This document shows positions 17,257-25,663 of a stretch of DNA of 64,000 bases, one piece after another. Numbering within the stretch: position 1 is the first letter of the stretch; each line of letters starts with the position of its first letter. The stretch covers positions 1,188,701-1,252,700 of the forward strand of contig NZ_LGRA01000008.1 in the NCBI RefSeq assembly GCF_003116095.1, read 5' to 3'. A program made the translations under genes and the position numbers. Source of the DNA: Azospirillum sp. TSO35-2. Lineage in GTDB: Bacteria; Pseudomonadota; Alphaproteobacteria; Azospirillales; Azospirillaceae. The notes below the pieces were generated by a model, which ran no database searches, was not told where the DNA came from, and worked only from the letters and a program-made list of their open reading frames with translations.

Positions 17257-17398
17257 TTCCTCGCGTCGCTCGCCGTCAGACCTGGATCGGGTTCTCGGCG
17301 AATCGGGTTCTCGGCGAGGTGGCTGCTGAAGCCGATGACCAGCGCACGCTCGTTCGGGCCGCCGCCCCCCTCCCGCCACGGGCGGTGGGCTGCCGCCG

Positions 17399-18025
17399 TC
17401 AGCGGTCGTCGGCGATGAGGTCGGCGACGGGCGCCGAACCGTCGATCCGGTGCTTGTGCCGCCACAGGCGGGGAGCCTCACCGGCAACGCGGCGGAAGAT
17501 GCGTGAGAAGTGCGACTGATCGGAAAAGCCGCAGTCGAGCGCGATCTGGGACAATGGCGTGCTGGTGGTTTCCAGCAACTCCTTCGCCCGCTCGACGCGG
17601 CGACGGACGATGTAGGCATGCGGCGGGCAGCCGAAGCTCTCCTTGAAGGCCTGGCAGAAATACCCGCAGCTCAGCTTCACCGCCGCCGCCAGATCCCGGT
17701 TCCTGATGGTGTCGGCGAGATGGGCATCGATATGAGCGGTAACCCGCCGCACCTGCCAGACCGCCAGCCCGATTCTCCGGCCGGCATCGTCCGGCACCTC
17801 GACCGCCGGGCCCCGATCGCTGCCGACGCGTTGCAGCCGGGCCAGGGCCAGCGACAGGCAGTCCTCCACCGACTGCCGATCCGGCGCCAGCATGTCGCTG
17901 GCGACCCGCAGCAGCCAGTCGGCCGCCGCCGTCAGCCGGTCGCCGTCAGCCGACACCCACCCGACGGAGGCCGGAACCGGCAGCGCCGGGAGACGCCTCG
18001 GCGTTTCGGAAGCCGCCAAATCCAT
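17399..18025 (-). CDS. AraC-family transcriptional regulator
   Basis: A 208-residue protein with a C-terminal AraC-type double helix-turn-helix: RDLAAAVKLSCGYFCQAFKESFG for the first, and PLSQIALDCGFSDQSHFSRIFRR for the second. The N-terminal ~95 residues show no known sensor domain and the protein is shorter than typical 300-residue AraC regulators. It is convergent with iorAB and divergent from the LysR gene at 18384. It may regulate the molybdenum hydroxylase genes, but this is only suggested by position. Confidence 0.9.
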   Translation of the reverse strand: MDLAASETPRRLPALPVPASVGWVSADGDRLTAAADWLLRVASDMLAPDRQSVEDCLSLALARLQRVGSDRGPAVEVPDDAGRRIGLAVWQVRRVTAHIDAHLADTIRNRDLAAAVKLSCGYFCQAFKESFGCPPHAYIVRRRVERAKELLETTSTPLSQIALDCGFSDQSHFSRIFRRVAGEAPRLWRHKHRIDGSAPVADLIADDR

Positions 18026-18383
18026 ACCGATCTCCTGCTCCGGTCACCGTGACGGCGACAGTGCCGGAGGCTCCGGTGTGCGGGAACCCATACTCAGGTA
18101 TCGATCGCCGGATGGGCCGGGTCGGGCGGACAGGCCGCCGAGGTCGTTGGGCAGGCGCCTGACCAGCGGCCTTGCGCCCCGACCAGGGGCGGATCACCTG
18201 GCACGCCAAACCCTTTGTCGGGGAGAAAGATAGTGGGGGGACATCGCCCGGGCCGGTGTCGAACGACCATTGTCCGATACCGACAATATCACCCAGTAAT
18301 GCGACGTCAGTTCCCTCTTTGTATCAGTATCCGGTGATGATATTTCTCTTGGTGCTTTTGGGAATACGGCGGGATGAAATCGG
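18026..18383. other. 358-base divergent regulatory region
   Basis: No gene is seen here. The half next to the LysR gene is clearly more AT-rich than its surroundings (18265-18360) and contains inverted repeats, consistent with promoters for the divergent AraC and LysR genes. A sigma-54-like TGGCAC at about 18200 lacks a matching TTGC element. Confidence 0.5.
18270..18286. promoter_or_regulatory. LysR-type operator candidate
   Basis: Inverted repeat TTGTC-N7-GACAA with a T-N11-A core, about 100 bases upstream of the LysR gene at 18384. A second weaker repeat, ATCA-N8-TGAT at 18323-18338, lies nearer to the gene. Confidence 0.45.
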
Positions 18384-19337
18384 ATGTCGACCAAGCTGGA
18401 CTTTCGCCGCCTCCGCTATTTCGTCGCCGTCTGTGAACTCGGCAGCTTTTCCAGGGCCAGCGAGTTTCTGAACGTGGCCCAATCGGCGCTCAGCCAGCAT
18501 GTGGCGACGCTGGAGGAGGATTTGGGCGTACAGCTCCTGCTGCGTCAGCCGCGCGGCGTCAGCCGGACCGAGGCCGGCGACCGGCTGCATGCCCACGCAC
18601 GAGGCGTGCTGCACGCGTTGGAGCAGGCGGAGTTGGACGTGCTGTCACTGTCGCGGGCGGTGGTGGGGCCGGTGATGGTCGGCTTCAATTACACCGCGAT
18701 GGAGGCGATCGGCCTGCCCTTCATCCGGCGCGTGGCCGCCACCCTGACCGAGGTCAAGCTGCGCGTGATCGAAGCGCACAGCGAGATCATGCACCAGTGG
18801 ATGCTGTCCGGTCAGGCCGACCTCGCCCTGACCCTGGTGCCGCCCAACGACGACCGGCTGGAGGCCGTCCCGCTGCTGGACGAGGAACTGGTCTGCCTCG
18901 GCACCCGCGCGATGATCGGCGAGGGCGGCCCCATCGATCTGGCCGACGTGCTGCGCCTGCCGCTGATCATGCCCGGCCGCACCGCCGTTCTGCAGGCGCT
19001 GGCCAGCGACGCCGAGGTGCGCAACGCCATCGCCGCCAAGGTCTATCTGGAGATCGAATCGGCCGTGCCGCTGAAACGGGCGGTCGGCGCCGGGCTGGGC
19101 GTGACGGTCCAGTCGGCCGCCCTGGCCGGTGACGAGATCGCCCGCGGCGAGCTGGTCGCGCGGCCGGTGGTGAACCCGTCGATGGGGCGCACCCTGTATC
19201 TGGTGTCCTCGCGCATGAAGACCGCCTCCCGCGCGGTGGTGGAGGCGCGGCGGCTGATGATCGACGTGGTGCGCGAGGCGCAGGCGAGCGGCCGCTGGCC
19301 CGGCCGGTTGCGCGACAGCTATCTCGAAACCAGATAG
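18384..19337 (+). CDS. LysR-family transcriptional regulator (TRAP/HMG-lyase cluster)
   Basis: A 317-residue LysR regulator with N-terminal DNA-binding segment FRRLRYFVAVCELGSFSRASEFLNVAQSALSQHVATLE and a substrate-binding domain from about residue 95. It resembles the Cbl/NAC-like group in its AQSALSQHV helix. It is encoded in the same direction as, and 171 bases before, the TRAP transporter operon, with an inverted repeat in the gap. It is therefore the likely activator of the transporter, CoA-transferase and lyase genes. Confidence 0.92.
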   Translation: MSTKLDFRRLRYFVAVCELGSFSRASEFLNVAQSALSQHVATLEEDLGVQLLLRQPRGVSRTEAGDRLHAHARGVLHALEQAELDVLSLSRAVVGPVMVGFNYTAMEAIGLPFIRRVAATLTEVKLRVIEAHSEIMHQWMLSGQADLALTLVPPNDDRLEAVPLLDEELVCLGTRAMIGEGGPIDLADVLRLPLIMPGRTAVLQALASDAEVRNAIAAKVYLEIESAVPLKRAVGAGLGVTVQSAALAGDEIARGELVARPVVNPSMGRTLYLVSSRMKTASRAVVEARRLMIDVVREAQASGRWPGRLRDSYLETR

Positions 19338-19385
19338 CTCGCTTCGCTTCTTTGTATTTTACGACCCTGCCTCCCCGTGCTGTTC

Positions 19386-19402
19386 TGTTTAGCGGACAAA
19401 CA
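19386..19402. promoter_or_regulatory. Inverted repeat upstream of TRAP operon
   Basis: TGTTT-N7-AAACA lies 107 bases before the dctP start, in a locally AT-rich stretch just after the LysR gene. It is a plausible binding site for the adjacent LysR protein; the same gap also has a 6-bp hairpin AGCCCG/CGGGCT at 19410-19429. Confidence 0.45.
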
Positions 19403-19508
19403 ATCCGAAAGCCCGCAGTTGAACGGGCTCCGCTTCCGGCCCCAATCGCCCACCAATCGCCCAACCGGCCGGAACGCCGCAACGAACCACCATCGGGAGG
19501 TGCAGGAC

Positions 19509-20534
19509 ATGACGCCCACCAAGACGGCCAGCCACGCGAAGATCATGCTGGCGCTGTGCGCCGCCGCCTCGGCCACGGCGCTGATGGCGCTGCCGACGGG
19601 CGCGGAGGCCGCGACGCGGATGCGCTGCAGCCACCAGCTGCCGCCGGCCCACCACATCTCCAAGGTGATCGAACGCTGGGCGGCGGAGGTGAAGACGCTG
19701 TCGGACGGCGATCTCGACGTCCAGGTGTTCGGCGCCGACAGCCTGATCAAGGCCAACGACAACATCCTGGCCGTGGCCAAGGGCGACATCGAATGCGCCT
19801 TCTCGCTGAACTTCCAGTGGGGCAAGACCCTGCCGCTGATGAACGTCACCGTCGGCCCCTACACCATGTCCTCGATCGAGGCGTGGCGGAAATGGCCGAC
19901 CTCCGAGGCGGCGGCCTTCCTTGAGGAACGCCTGCTGAAGAAGGGTGTGAAGAACGTGGTCTGGATGTTCCAGACCAACACCAGCGTCTTCACGTCCAAG
20001 GGCAAACCGCTGCTGAAGCCGGAGGATTTCAAGGGCCAGAAGATGCGCGGCATCGGCCCCGCCTTCGACCGCGGCCTGAAGGCGATGGGCGCCACGCCGG
20101 TCGCGATCCCCGGCAGCGAGGTCTATCAGGCGCTGGCCACCGGCATCATCGACTCCGCCATCACCGACGTCGCCGCCGCCTGGTCGCGCAAATATTACGA
20201 GGTGCAGGACCACATGACGGTGGTGCCGGTGCTGGCGGCCTATCTGCACGGCTACGTCAACCCCGGCTGGTACAACAAGCTGACCGACAAGGACAAGGCC
20301 GCCCTGAAGAAGGCCGGCGAGGATGCCGCCGGCTGGGCGCTGGAGGCCTCGCAGGAGGCGGCCGCCAGCGCCCCGGCGGAACTGGAGTCGAAGGGCGTCA
20401 AGGTCCACGTCGCGACCGCGGAGGAGAATGCCGCCTTCAAGGCCGCCATGGCTCCCGCCTTCGCCGAGGGCTTCGCCGACGAGACCGGCACCGACGGCCG
20501 CAAGCTGCTCGAACTCGTCCAGAAGCTCCAGTAG
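19509..20534 (+). CDS. dctP: TRAP transporter substrate-binding protein, DctP family
   Basis: A 341-residue periplasmic solute receptor. It has a signal peptide (Lys-containing start, hydrophobic core, Ala-x-Ala near residue 35) and the DctP-fold motifs KVIERWAAEV and FKGQKMRG, the latter near the carboxylate-binding Arg used by most TRAP receptors. The start at 19509 follows GGGAGGTGCAG. It captures an organic acid for the DctQ and DctM membrane subunits encoded directly downstream. Context with a CoA-transferase and an HMG-CoA-lyase-like enzyme suggests a branched dicarboxylic acid. Confidence 0.93.
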   Translation: MTPTKTASHAKIMLALCAAASATALMALPTGAEAATRMRCSHQLPPAHHISKVIERWAAEVKTLSDGDLDVQVFGADSLIKANDNILAVAKGDIECAFSLNFQWGKTLPLMNVTVGPYTMSSIEAWRKWPTSEAAAFLEERLLKKGVKNVVWMFQTNTSVFTSKGKPLLKPEDFKGQKMRGIGPAFDRGLKAMGATPVAIPGSEVYQALATGIIDSAITDVAAAWSRKYYEVQDHMTVVPVLAAYLHGYVNPGWYNKLTDKDKAALKKAGEDAAGWALEASQEAAASAPAELESKGVKVHVATAEENAAFKAAMAPAFAEGFADETGTDGRKLLELVQKLQ

Positions 20535-20547
20535 GGGAGGACCGGCC

Positions 20548-21126
20548 ATGAGCAGCATGTCCACCCCGGACAGCGTCGCCACCATAAGCGGCAAGGGGGG
20601 AGCCTCCCACGGCGCCCTGCGCCTGCTGACCGCCACCGCATCGATCCTGTCGCGCATCGGCGGCGGGCTGAGCGTCCTGCTGATCGCCGTCGTCCTGGTT
20701 CTGACCACGGCCGGTGTCGTCGCCCGCTATGTCGTCGGCCACCCGCTGGAGGGCGTCGACGAGGCCTGCGGCTATCTGGTGGTCGCCCTGGTGATGGCGG
20801 GGGCCGCCGAGGCGCTGCGCACCGGCCACCACATCCGCATCGACCTGATCATGGGCTTCGTCGGTCCGCGCGGCCGGCGCTGGCTGGATGCCTGGGCCAA
20901 CCTGGCGGTGCTGGTCGTCGCCGTCCTGCTGGTCCGCACCGGCTGGCACACCGCCGCCTTCTCCTACGATTTCGACGCCTTCTCGTCGGGCCAGCTGGAG
21001 CTGCCGCTGTGGATCCCGCAGGCGACGCTTCCCATTGGCGCCGCCCTGCTGGGGATCGTCGCCTTCGCCAAGCTGGTCGGCGCGCTGGCGGGGCAAGAGT
21101 CGGACGAGCGGACGGGAGGCCACTGA
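20548..21126 (+). CDS. dctQ: TRAP transporter small permease, DctQ family
   Basis: A 192-residue membrane protein with four hydrophobic segments at roughly residues 35-60, 70-90, 110-135 and 155-180. Between the first two it has RYVVGHPLEGVDEACGYL, a family-typical pattern with an acidic residue near a membrane boundary. An extended Ser/Gly-rich N-terminus precedes the first helix. The start follows GGGGAGG. Its stop overlaps the start of dctM (TGATG), so the two membrane subunits are translationally coupled. Confidence 0.9.
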   Translation: MSSMSTPDSVATISGKGGASHGALRLLTATASILSRIGGGLSVLLIAVVLVLTTAGVVARYVVGHPLEGVDEACGYLVVALVMAGAAEALRTGHHIRIDLIMGFVGPRGRRWLDAWANLAVLVVAVLLVRTGWHTAAFSYDFDAFSSGQLELPLWIPQATLPIGAALLGIVAFAKLVGALAGQESDERTGGH

Positions 21127-22409
21127 TGACGTTCCTGATCCTGGGCCTGCTGCTGCTCCTGCTGTTCAGCGGCATGCCGATCTTCGCGGCCCTCGCCCTC
21201 ACCTCGCTCGGCGTGCTGGCCCTGTTCGAGGGCAGCGTCGACAGCATGGCCGACGCGGTGTTCTCCAGCCTGAACAACCCGCTGCTCGCCACCATCCCGA
21301 TGTTCGCCTTCATGGCGCACATCATGATCAAGGCCAAGGTGGTCGACGACCTCTACGAGATGTCGAACACGCTGGTCGGGCACATCAAGGGCGGGCTCAG
21401 CTTCGCCACCATCCTGTCCTGCACCATCTTCTCGACCATTTCCGGCTCTTCGGTGGCGACCGCGCTGACCATCGGGTCGATCTCCATCCCGCAGATGAAG
21501 CGCTACGGCTACCGCCAGCGCGACACCTACGGGCTGATCGCCGCCGGCGGCACGCTGGGCATCCTGATCCCGCCGTCGGGGCCGATGATCCTCTACGCCA
21601 TCGTCACCGACGCCTCGATCGGCGCCCTGTTCCTGGCCGGGATCATTCCCGGGCTGCTGATGGCGGTGATCTTCGCCGGCTACAGCTGGCTGCAGGCCAA
21701 GCGGCAGGACAGCGTGCAGTCGCAGCCCTGGCCCGGCTTCCGCACCGTCGCCGCCGCCTTCCGCAAGTCGATCTGGGCGGTGATGATGCCGCCGCTGATC
21801 CTGGGCGGCATCTATCTCGGCGTCTTCACCGCCGGTGAGGCCGCGGCGGTCGGGGCGGTCTATGCGCTGGCGGTGGCGCTGCTGGTCTACCGCAACGTCT
21901 CCGTCGCCGATCTGCTGGACTGCGGCGTGCAGACGATGCGGACCAGCGTCATGCTGTTCATGATCATCGCCGCCGCCGGCATGTTCGGCCACGCCATCAC
22001 CATCATCCGCCTGCCGGCCCAGATCATGGAGACGGTGGCGACGCTGGGCCTGTCGCAGAGCGGCTTCATCCTGGCGGTGATGGCCGCGATCTTCATCCTG
22101 GGCATGTTCCTGGAAACCATCGCCATCATCCTGATCACCACGCCGATCATCCTGCCGGTGATGACCGCGCTGGGCATCAACCCGATCTGGTACGGCGTGA
22201 TGCTGATGATCAACCTGGAACTGGCGCTGATCACCCCGCCGGTCGGCATGAACCTGTTCGTCATCAAGGGCATCACCACCTCCTCGCTGGCCGAGGTGAC
22301 GCGCGGCGCCCTGCCCTATGTGCTGCTGATGATGGCGGGCCTGTTCGTCATCTGGCTGTTCCCGTCGCTGTCGCTCTGGCTGCCGCAAGCCGCAGGCTTC
22401 GGAACGTGA
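21126..22409 (+). CDS. dctM: TRAP transporter large permease, DctM family
   Basis: A 427-residue polytopic protein of normal DctM length with about twelve hydrophobic segments. Hallmarks include SLNNPLLATIPMFAFMAHIM, SGSSVATALTIGSISIPQMKRYGY and GGTLGILIPPSGPMILYAI. It is the Na+-coupled transport subunit that works with DctP and DctQ. The stop codon lies inside the first unit of a 20-base tandem repeat. Confidence 0.95.
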   Translation: MTFLILGLLLLLLFSGMPIFAALALTSLGVLALFEGSVDSMADAVFSSLNNPLLATIPMFAFMAHIMIKAKVVDDLYEMSNTLVGHIKGGLSFATILSCTIFSTISGSSVATALTIGSISIPQMKRYGYRQRDTYGLIAAGGTLGILIPPSGPMILYAIVTDASIGALFLAGIIPGLLMAVIFAGYSWLQAKRQDSVQSQPWPGFRTVAAAFRKSIWAVMMPPLILGGIYLGVFTAGEAAAVGAVYALAVALLVYRNVSVADLLDCGVQTMRTSVMLFMIIAAAGMFGHAITIIRLPAQIMETVATLGLSQSGFILAVMAAIFILGMFLETIAIILITTPIILPVMTALGINPIWYGVMLMINLELALITPPVGMNLFVIKGITTSSLAEVTRGALPYVLLMMAGLFVIWLFPSLSLWLPQAAGFGT

Positions 22410-22442
22410 TCGCAGGCTTCGGAACGTGATCGCGGGCTTCGG
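22391..22442. repeat. 20-base tandem repeat over the dctM stop codon
   Basis: The unit CGCAGGCTTCGGAACGTGAT occurs at 22391-22410 and 22411-22430 exactly, followed by a partial, slightly diverged third copy (CGCGGGCTTCGG). The dctM stop codon is inside the first unit, so the duplication did not alter the protein except by repeating its stop region. Confidence 0.85.
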
Positions 22443-22487
22443 CCGCTAGACAGCAGACCACACCGCATGTCCTTCAAAGCCTTCCAC

Positions 22488-22513
22488 CGGGTGCGCCGTC
22501 CCTCGCGCACCCG
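22488..22513 (+). terminator. Intercistronic hairpin between dctM and the lyase gene
   Basis: Perfect 9-bp stem CGGGTGCGC / GCGCACCCG with an 8-base loop, ending 17 bases before the next start codon. No T-run follows, so it may be a processing or attenuation element instead of a full terminator. Confidence 0.5.
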
Positions 22514-22530
22514 AACGAGGACCCCTTGCC

Positions 22531-23475
22531 ATGACGAAAGATCCCGTGACCATCGTCGAGGTCGGCCTGCGCGACGGGCTCCAGATCCTCGACCGCGTGA
22601 TGCCCACCGCCGACAAGCTGCGCTGGCTGGAGGCCGAGCACCGCGCCGGCGTCAACCGGTTCGAGGCCGCCTCCTTCGTCCCGCCCAGGCTGCTGCCCCA
22701 GATGGCCGACGCGGCCGAGGTGGTGGCCGGTGCCCGCGCCCTGCCCGGCGTCATCATCCACACCCTGGCCCCCAACCTGAAGGGCGCCATGGCGGCGCTC
22801 GCCGCCGGCTCCGACGTGCTCGTCCTGCCCCTGTCGGCCAGCGAGGCGCACAGCCGCGCCAACATCCGCAAGACCCGCGAGGAGTCGGTGGAGGAGCTGG
22901 CCCGTGTCTGCCGCGCCCGTGACGAGCGTGCGAGGGAGGGCGGTTGCCAGACCCGCATCGACGCCGGCATCTCCACCGCCTTCGGCTGCACCATCCAGGG
23001 CGAGGTGCCGGAGGACGAGGTGGTCCGCCTCGCCGAAGCCTGCCTGGAGGCCGGGGCCGACCGCGTGGCGCTGGCCGACACCGTCGGCTATGCCGACCCG
23101 GCGCAGGTCCGCCGCCTCTACCGGCGGGTGAAGGAGATCGCCGGCGACCGCCTGCAAAGCGCCCATTTCCACGACACCCGCGGCCTTGGCCTCGCCAACT
23201 GCTTGGCGGTGCTGGACATCGGCATCCGCGAATTCGACGCCTCGCTCGGCGGGCTGGGCGGCTGCCCGCACGCCCCCGGCGCCAGCGGCAACGTCGCGAC
23301 CGAGGATCTGGCCTTCATGCTGGAGGCGATGGGCTTCGACACCGGCATCGACCTGGATCGGCTGATCGAGGCGCAACGCCTGCTCGCCACCCTTCTTCCC
23401 GGCCAGACGCTGCACGGCAAGATCGCCGCCGCCGGCCTGCCCAAGCATTTCCACCGGAGTCCCGTCCATGCCTGA
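22531..23475 (+). CDS. Hydroxymethylglutaryl-CoA lyase family protein
   Basis: A 314-residue TIM-barrel enzyme. It has the family's metal- and substrate-binding start VEVGLRDGLQ, the AHFHDTRGLGLAN His motif near residue 210 and the catalytic-Cys loop GLGGCPHAPGASGN, all characteristic of HMG-CoA lyase, which cleaves HMG-CoA to acetyl-CoA and acetoacetate. Length is normal. Its neighbours are a dicarboxylate-type TRAP transporter and a class III CoA-transferase, so a catabolic role on an imported acid is more likely than leucine degradation, whose other genes are absent. The gene overlaps the CoA-transferase gene by 8 bases. Confidence 0.92.
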   Translation: MTKDPVTIVEVGLRDGLQILDRVMPTADKLRWLEAEHRAGVNRFEAASFVPPRLLPQMADAAEVVAGARALPGVIIHTLAPNLKGAMAALAAGSDVLVLPLSASEAHSRANIRKTREESVEELARVCRARDERAREGGCQTRIDAGISTAFGCTIQGEVPEDEVVRLAEACLEAGADRVALADTVGYADPAQVRRLYRRVKEIAGDRLQSAHFHDTRGLGLANCLAVLDIGIREFDASLGGLGGCPHAPGASGNVATEDLAFMLEAMGFDTGIDLDRLIEAQRLLATLLPGQTLHGKIAAAGLPKHFHRSPVHA

Positions 23476-24709
23476 CACCGACACCGCCCTTCCGCCCCCC
23501 GACCTCCCTCTTTCCGGCATCCGCGTCGTCGAATTCTCCCACATGGTGATGGGGCCGACCTGCGGCATGATCCTGGGCGACCTCGGCGCCGACGTCATCA
23601 AGGTGGAACCGGTCACCGGCGACAAGACCCGCGCCCTGCCGGGAGCCGCCGCCGGCTTCTTCCGCACCTTCAACCGCAACAAGAGGTCGCTGGCCGTCGA
23701 CCTGAACAGCCCCGACGGGCTGGCCGCCGTGCACAAGCTGGTCGACACCGCCGACGTGGTGCTGGAGAATTTCCGCCCCGGCCTGATGGCGCGCTACGGC
23801 CTCGACTACGCCAGCCTCGCCGCGCGCAACCCGCGCATCATCAACCTGTCGCTGAAAGGCTTCCTGCCCGGCCCCTACGAGAAGCGCACCGCGCTGGACG
23901 AGGTGGTGCAGATGATGGCCGGCCTTGCCTACATGACCGGCCCCACCGGCCGGCCGCTGCGCGCCGGAAGCTCGGTCAACGACATCATGGGCGGCATGTT
24001 CGGGGTGATCGGCATCCTGGCGGCGCTGCGCACCCGCGACGCCACCGGCCGCGGCCAGGACATCCAGTCCGGCCTGTTCGAGACCTGCGTCCTGCTGTCG
24101 GCCCAGCACATGCAGCAGTTCGCCGTGACCGGCGAGGCCCCGCCCCCCTTCCCGGAACGCATCGCCGCCTTCAGCATCTACGACACCTTCGAGGTGAAGG
24201 ACGGCGAGCAGATCTTTCTCGGCGTCGTCAGCGACGTCCAGTGGCGGACCTTCTGCACCGCCTTCGGTTTCGACGATCTGGCCGCCGACCCGCGGCTGGA
24301 CGGCAACACCAAACGCTGCCTCGCCCGCGACTGGATGCTGCCGGAGATCCGCCGCCGCCTCGCCACCTTCAGCAAGGCCGGGATCGCCGAGCTGTTCGAG
24401 CGCAACGGCCTGCCCTACGCCCCGATCAACCGGCCGGAGGAGCTGTTCGACGATCCCCACCTGATCGAGAGCGGCGGCCTCGCCCCCATCACCACCGAAA
24501 CGGGCGGGGAGACCCGCGTCCCGCTGCTGCCGCTGACGCTGGACGGCCGCCGGCTGGGGCCGCGCATGGCCTTGCCGCCGGTGGGGGCGCAGAGCGCAGC
24601 GCTGCTGGCCGAACTGGGCTACACTGGGCCCGACATCGACCGGCTGCTTGCCGCCGGGGTGGTGGCCGACCCGGCGGCCGAGGCCGAAGCGGAACGGCTC
24701 GCCTCCTGA
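23468..24709 (+). CDS. Class III (CaiB/BaiF, formyl-CoA-transferase-like) CoA-transferase
   Basis: A 413-residue family III CoA-transferase. It starts LSGIRVVEFSHMVMGPTCGMILGDLGADVIKVE, the family's N-terminal signature, and the catalytic Asp is in GSSVNDIMGG near residue 175. It moves CoA from a donor such as succinyl-CoA to an imported acid. It overlaps the HMG-CoA-lyase-like gene by 8 bases, so the two enzymes probably act in sequence: activation of the acid, then cleavage. Confidence 0.93.
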   Translation: MPDTDTALPPPDLPLSGIRVVEFSHMVMGPTCGMILGDLGADVIKVEPVTGDKTRALPGAAAGFFRTFNRNKRSLAVDLNSPDGLAAVHKLVDTADVVLENFRPGLMARYGLDYASLAARNPRIINLSLKGFLPGPYEKRTALDEVVQMMAGLAYMTGPTGRPLRAGSSVNDIMGGMFGVIGILAALRTRDATGRGQDIQSGLFETCVLLSAQHMQQFAVTGEAPPPFPERIAAFSIYDTFEVKDGEQIFLGVVSDVQWRTFCTAFGFDDLAADPRLDGNTKRCLARDWMLPEIRRRLATFSKAGIAELFERNGLPYAPINRPEELFDDPHLIESGGLAPITTETGGETRVPLLPLTLDGRRLGPRMALPPVGAQSAALLAELGYTGPDIDRLLAAGVVADPAAEAEAERLAS

Positions 24710-24750
24710 CCGGCGCGAAGCCCGGGCAGGACCAACAAGGACAACAACCG

Positions 24751-25341
24751 ATGACCACCGAGAGCGCCGCCGAGACCGTCTTCGAAACCGGGGAAGCCCT
24801 GCTCGCCCGCCACCCCGGCGCCATCTTCCAGCCCTTCAAGGGAGTGTGGCCGCGCATCGCCGCCGACGCCTTCATCGCCCCCGGCGCCGTGGTGGTCGGC
24901 GATGTGGAGATCGGGGCGGAGGCCAGCGTCTGGTACGGCTGCGTCCTGCGCGGCGACGACCACAGCATCACGGTGGGGCCGCGCACCAACGTCCAGGACG
25001 GCACCATCATCCACGTCATGCTGAACGAGTACCCGACCGTGATCGGTGCCGACGTGGTGATCGGCCACGGTGTGCGGATGCATGGCTGCACGCTGGCGGA
25101 CGGCTGCCTGATCGGCATCGGCTCCATCGTGCTGGACGGGGCCGTGGTGGAAAGCGGCGCCATGCTGGCCGCCGGCGCGGTGCTGCCGCCACGCAAGCGC
25201 GTCCCCGCCCGCCAGCTCTGGGTCGGCAGCCCGGCCAGGCATCTGCGCGATGTCACCGACGCCGAGGTGGCCTTCATCGCCTTCGACATCCGCCACTATG
25301 TCAGCCTCGCCCACAGCTACCGCGAGGCGGCCGGGGAGTGA
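24751..25341 (+). CDS. Gamma-class carbonic anhydrase/hexapeptide-repeat protein
   Basis: A 196-residue left-handed beta-helix protein with repeated hexapeptides. Zinc-type His ligands are in GTIIHV, VIGHGV and RMHG, the pattern of gamma carbonic anhydrases and of the related PaaY/CaiE proteins. PaaY-like members act as thioesterases that relieve CoA trapping in aromatic and carnitine pathways. Its position just after a CoA-transferase and a CoA-ester lyase makes a PaaY-like auxiliary role at least as likely as CO2 hydration. Confidence 0.9.
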   Translation: MTTESAAETVFETGEALLARHPGAIFQPFKGVWPRIAADAFIAPGAVVVGDVEIGAEASVWYGCVLRGDDHSITVGPRTNVQDGTIIHVMLNEYPTVIGADVVIGHGVRMHGCTLADGCLIGIGSIVLDGAVVESGAMLAAGAVLPPRKRVPARQLWVGSPARHLRDVTDAEVAFIAFDIRHYVSLAHSYREAAGE

Positions 25342-25387
25342 CGGAACCGCGCCGGGTTCCCCGGATGCCCCATCGCTTGAGAGTGTG

Positions 25388-25405
25388 GGGTCGTCACGAC
25401 GACCC
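25388..25405 (+). terminator. Palindromic hairpin after the TRAP/lyase operon
   Basis: GGGTCGTCACGACGACCC has perfect 8-base arms. It lies 46 bases after the carbonic-anhydrase-like stop codon, and a smaller 6-bp hairpin directly precedes it. No T-run is present. Confidence 0.45.
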
Positions 25406-25614
25406 GGACATCGCCCGAACACACCGCTGACGTCCGGGCGGCGAACGGCGGCGATCGCATCGCAACCCCACGCGCAAGGGTTGGTTTCCCTACCGGCCAG
25501 CGCGATTGGGGGCGTCGTCCGGCGTCACACCGGCGGACGGTCGGCGCAGCCGGCCATGCGCTCGCGCCTTCCGCATCAAACGCCGCCTTGATCTTCCACC
25601 GATCATCCCCCATG

Positions 25615-25626
25615 ATGATGCATCAT
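25615..25626. promoter_or_regulatory. GntR-family operator candidate (regulator promoter)
   Basis: Perfect 12-base palindrome ATGATGCATCAT, 37 bases before the GntR start codon at 25664. The inner ten bases TGATGCATCA recur exactly at the start of the regulated kinase gene (26390-26399), which supports a shared binding site. Confidence 0.65.
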
Positions 25627-25663
25627 ACAGCATGAGCGTCGACGCCGGAGCAAAGGGTGGGTG

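Larger units (their letters stand above)
25342..25663. other. 322-base intergenic region with hairpins and a GntR operator
   Basis: No gene seen. Near the upstream gene are two hairpins, GGAACC-N6-GGTTCC (25343-25360) and a perfect palindrome GGGTCGTCACGACGACCC (25388-25405), likely ending transcription of the TRAP operon. The end next to the GntR gene holds the ATGATGCATCAT palindrome. Confidence 0.5.

Noticed and set aside
18195..18225. Sigma-54 promoter (TGGCAC)
   Set aside because: The needed TTGC element at the fixed distance is absent.
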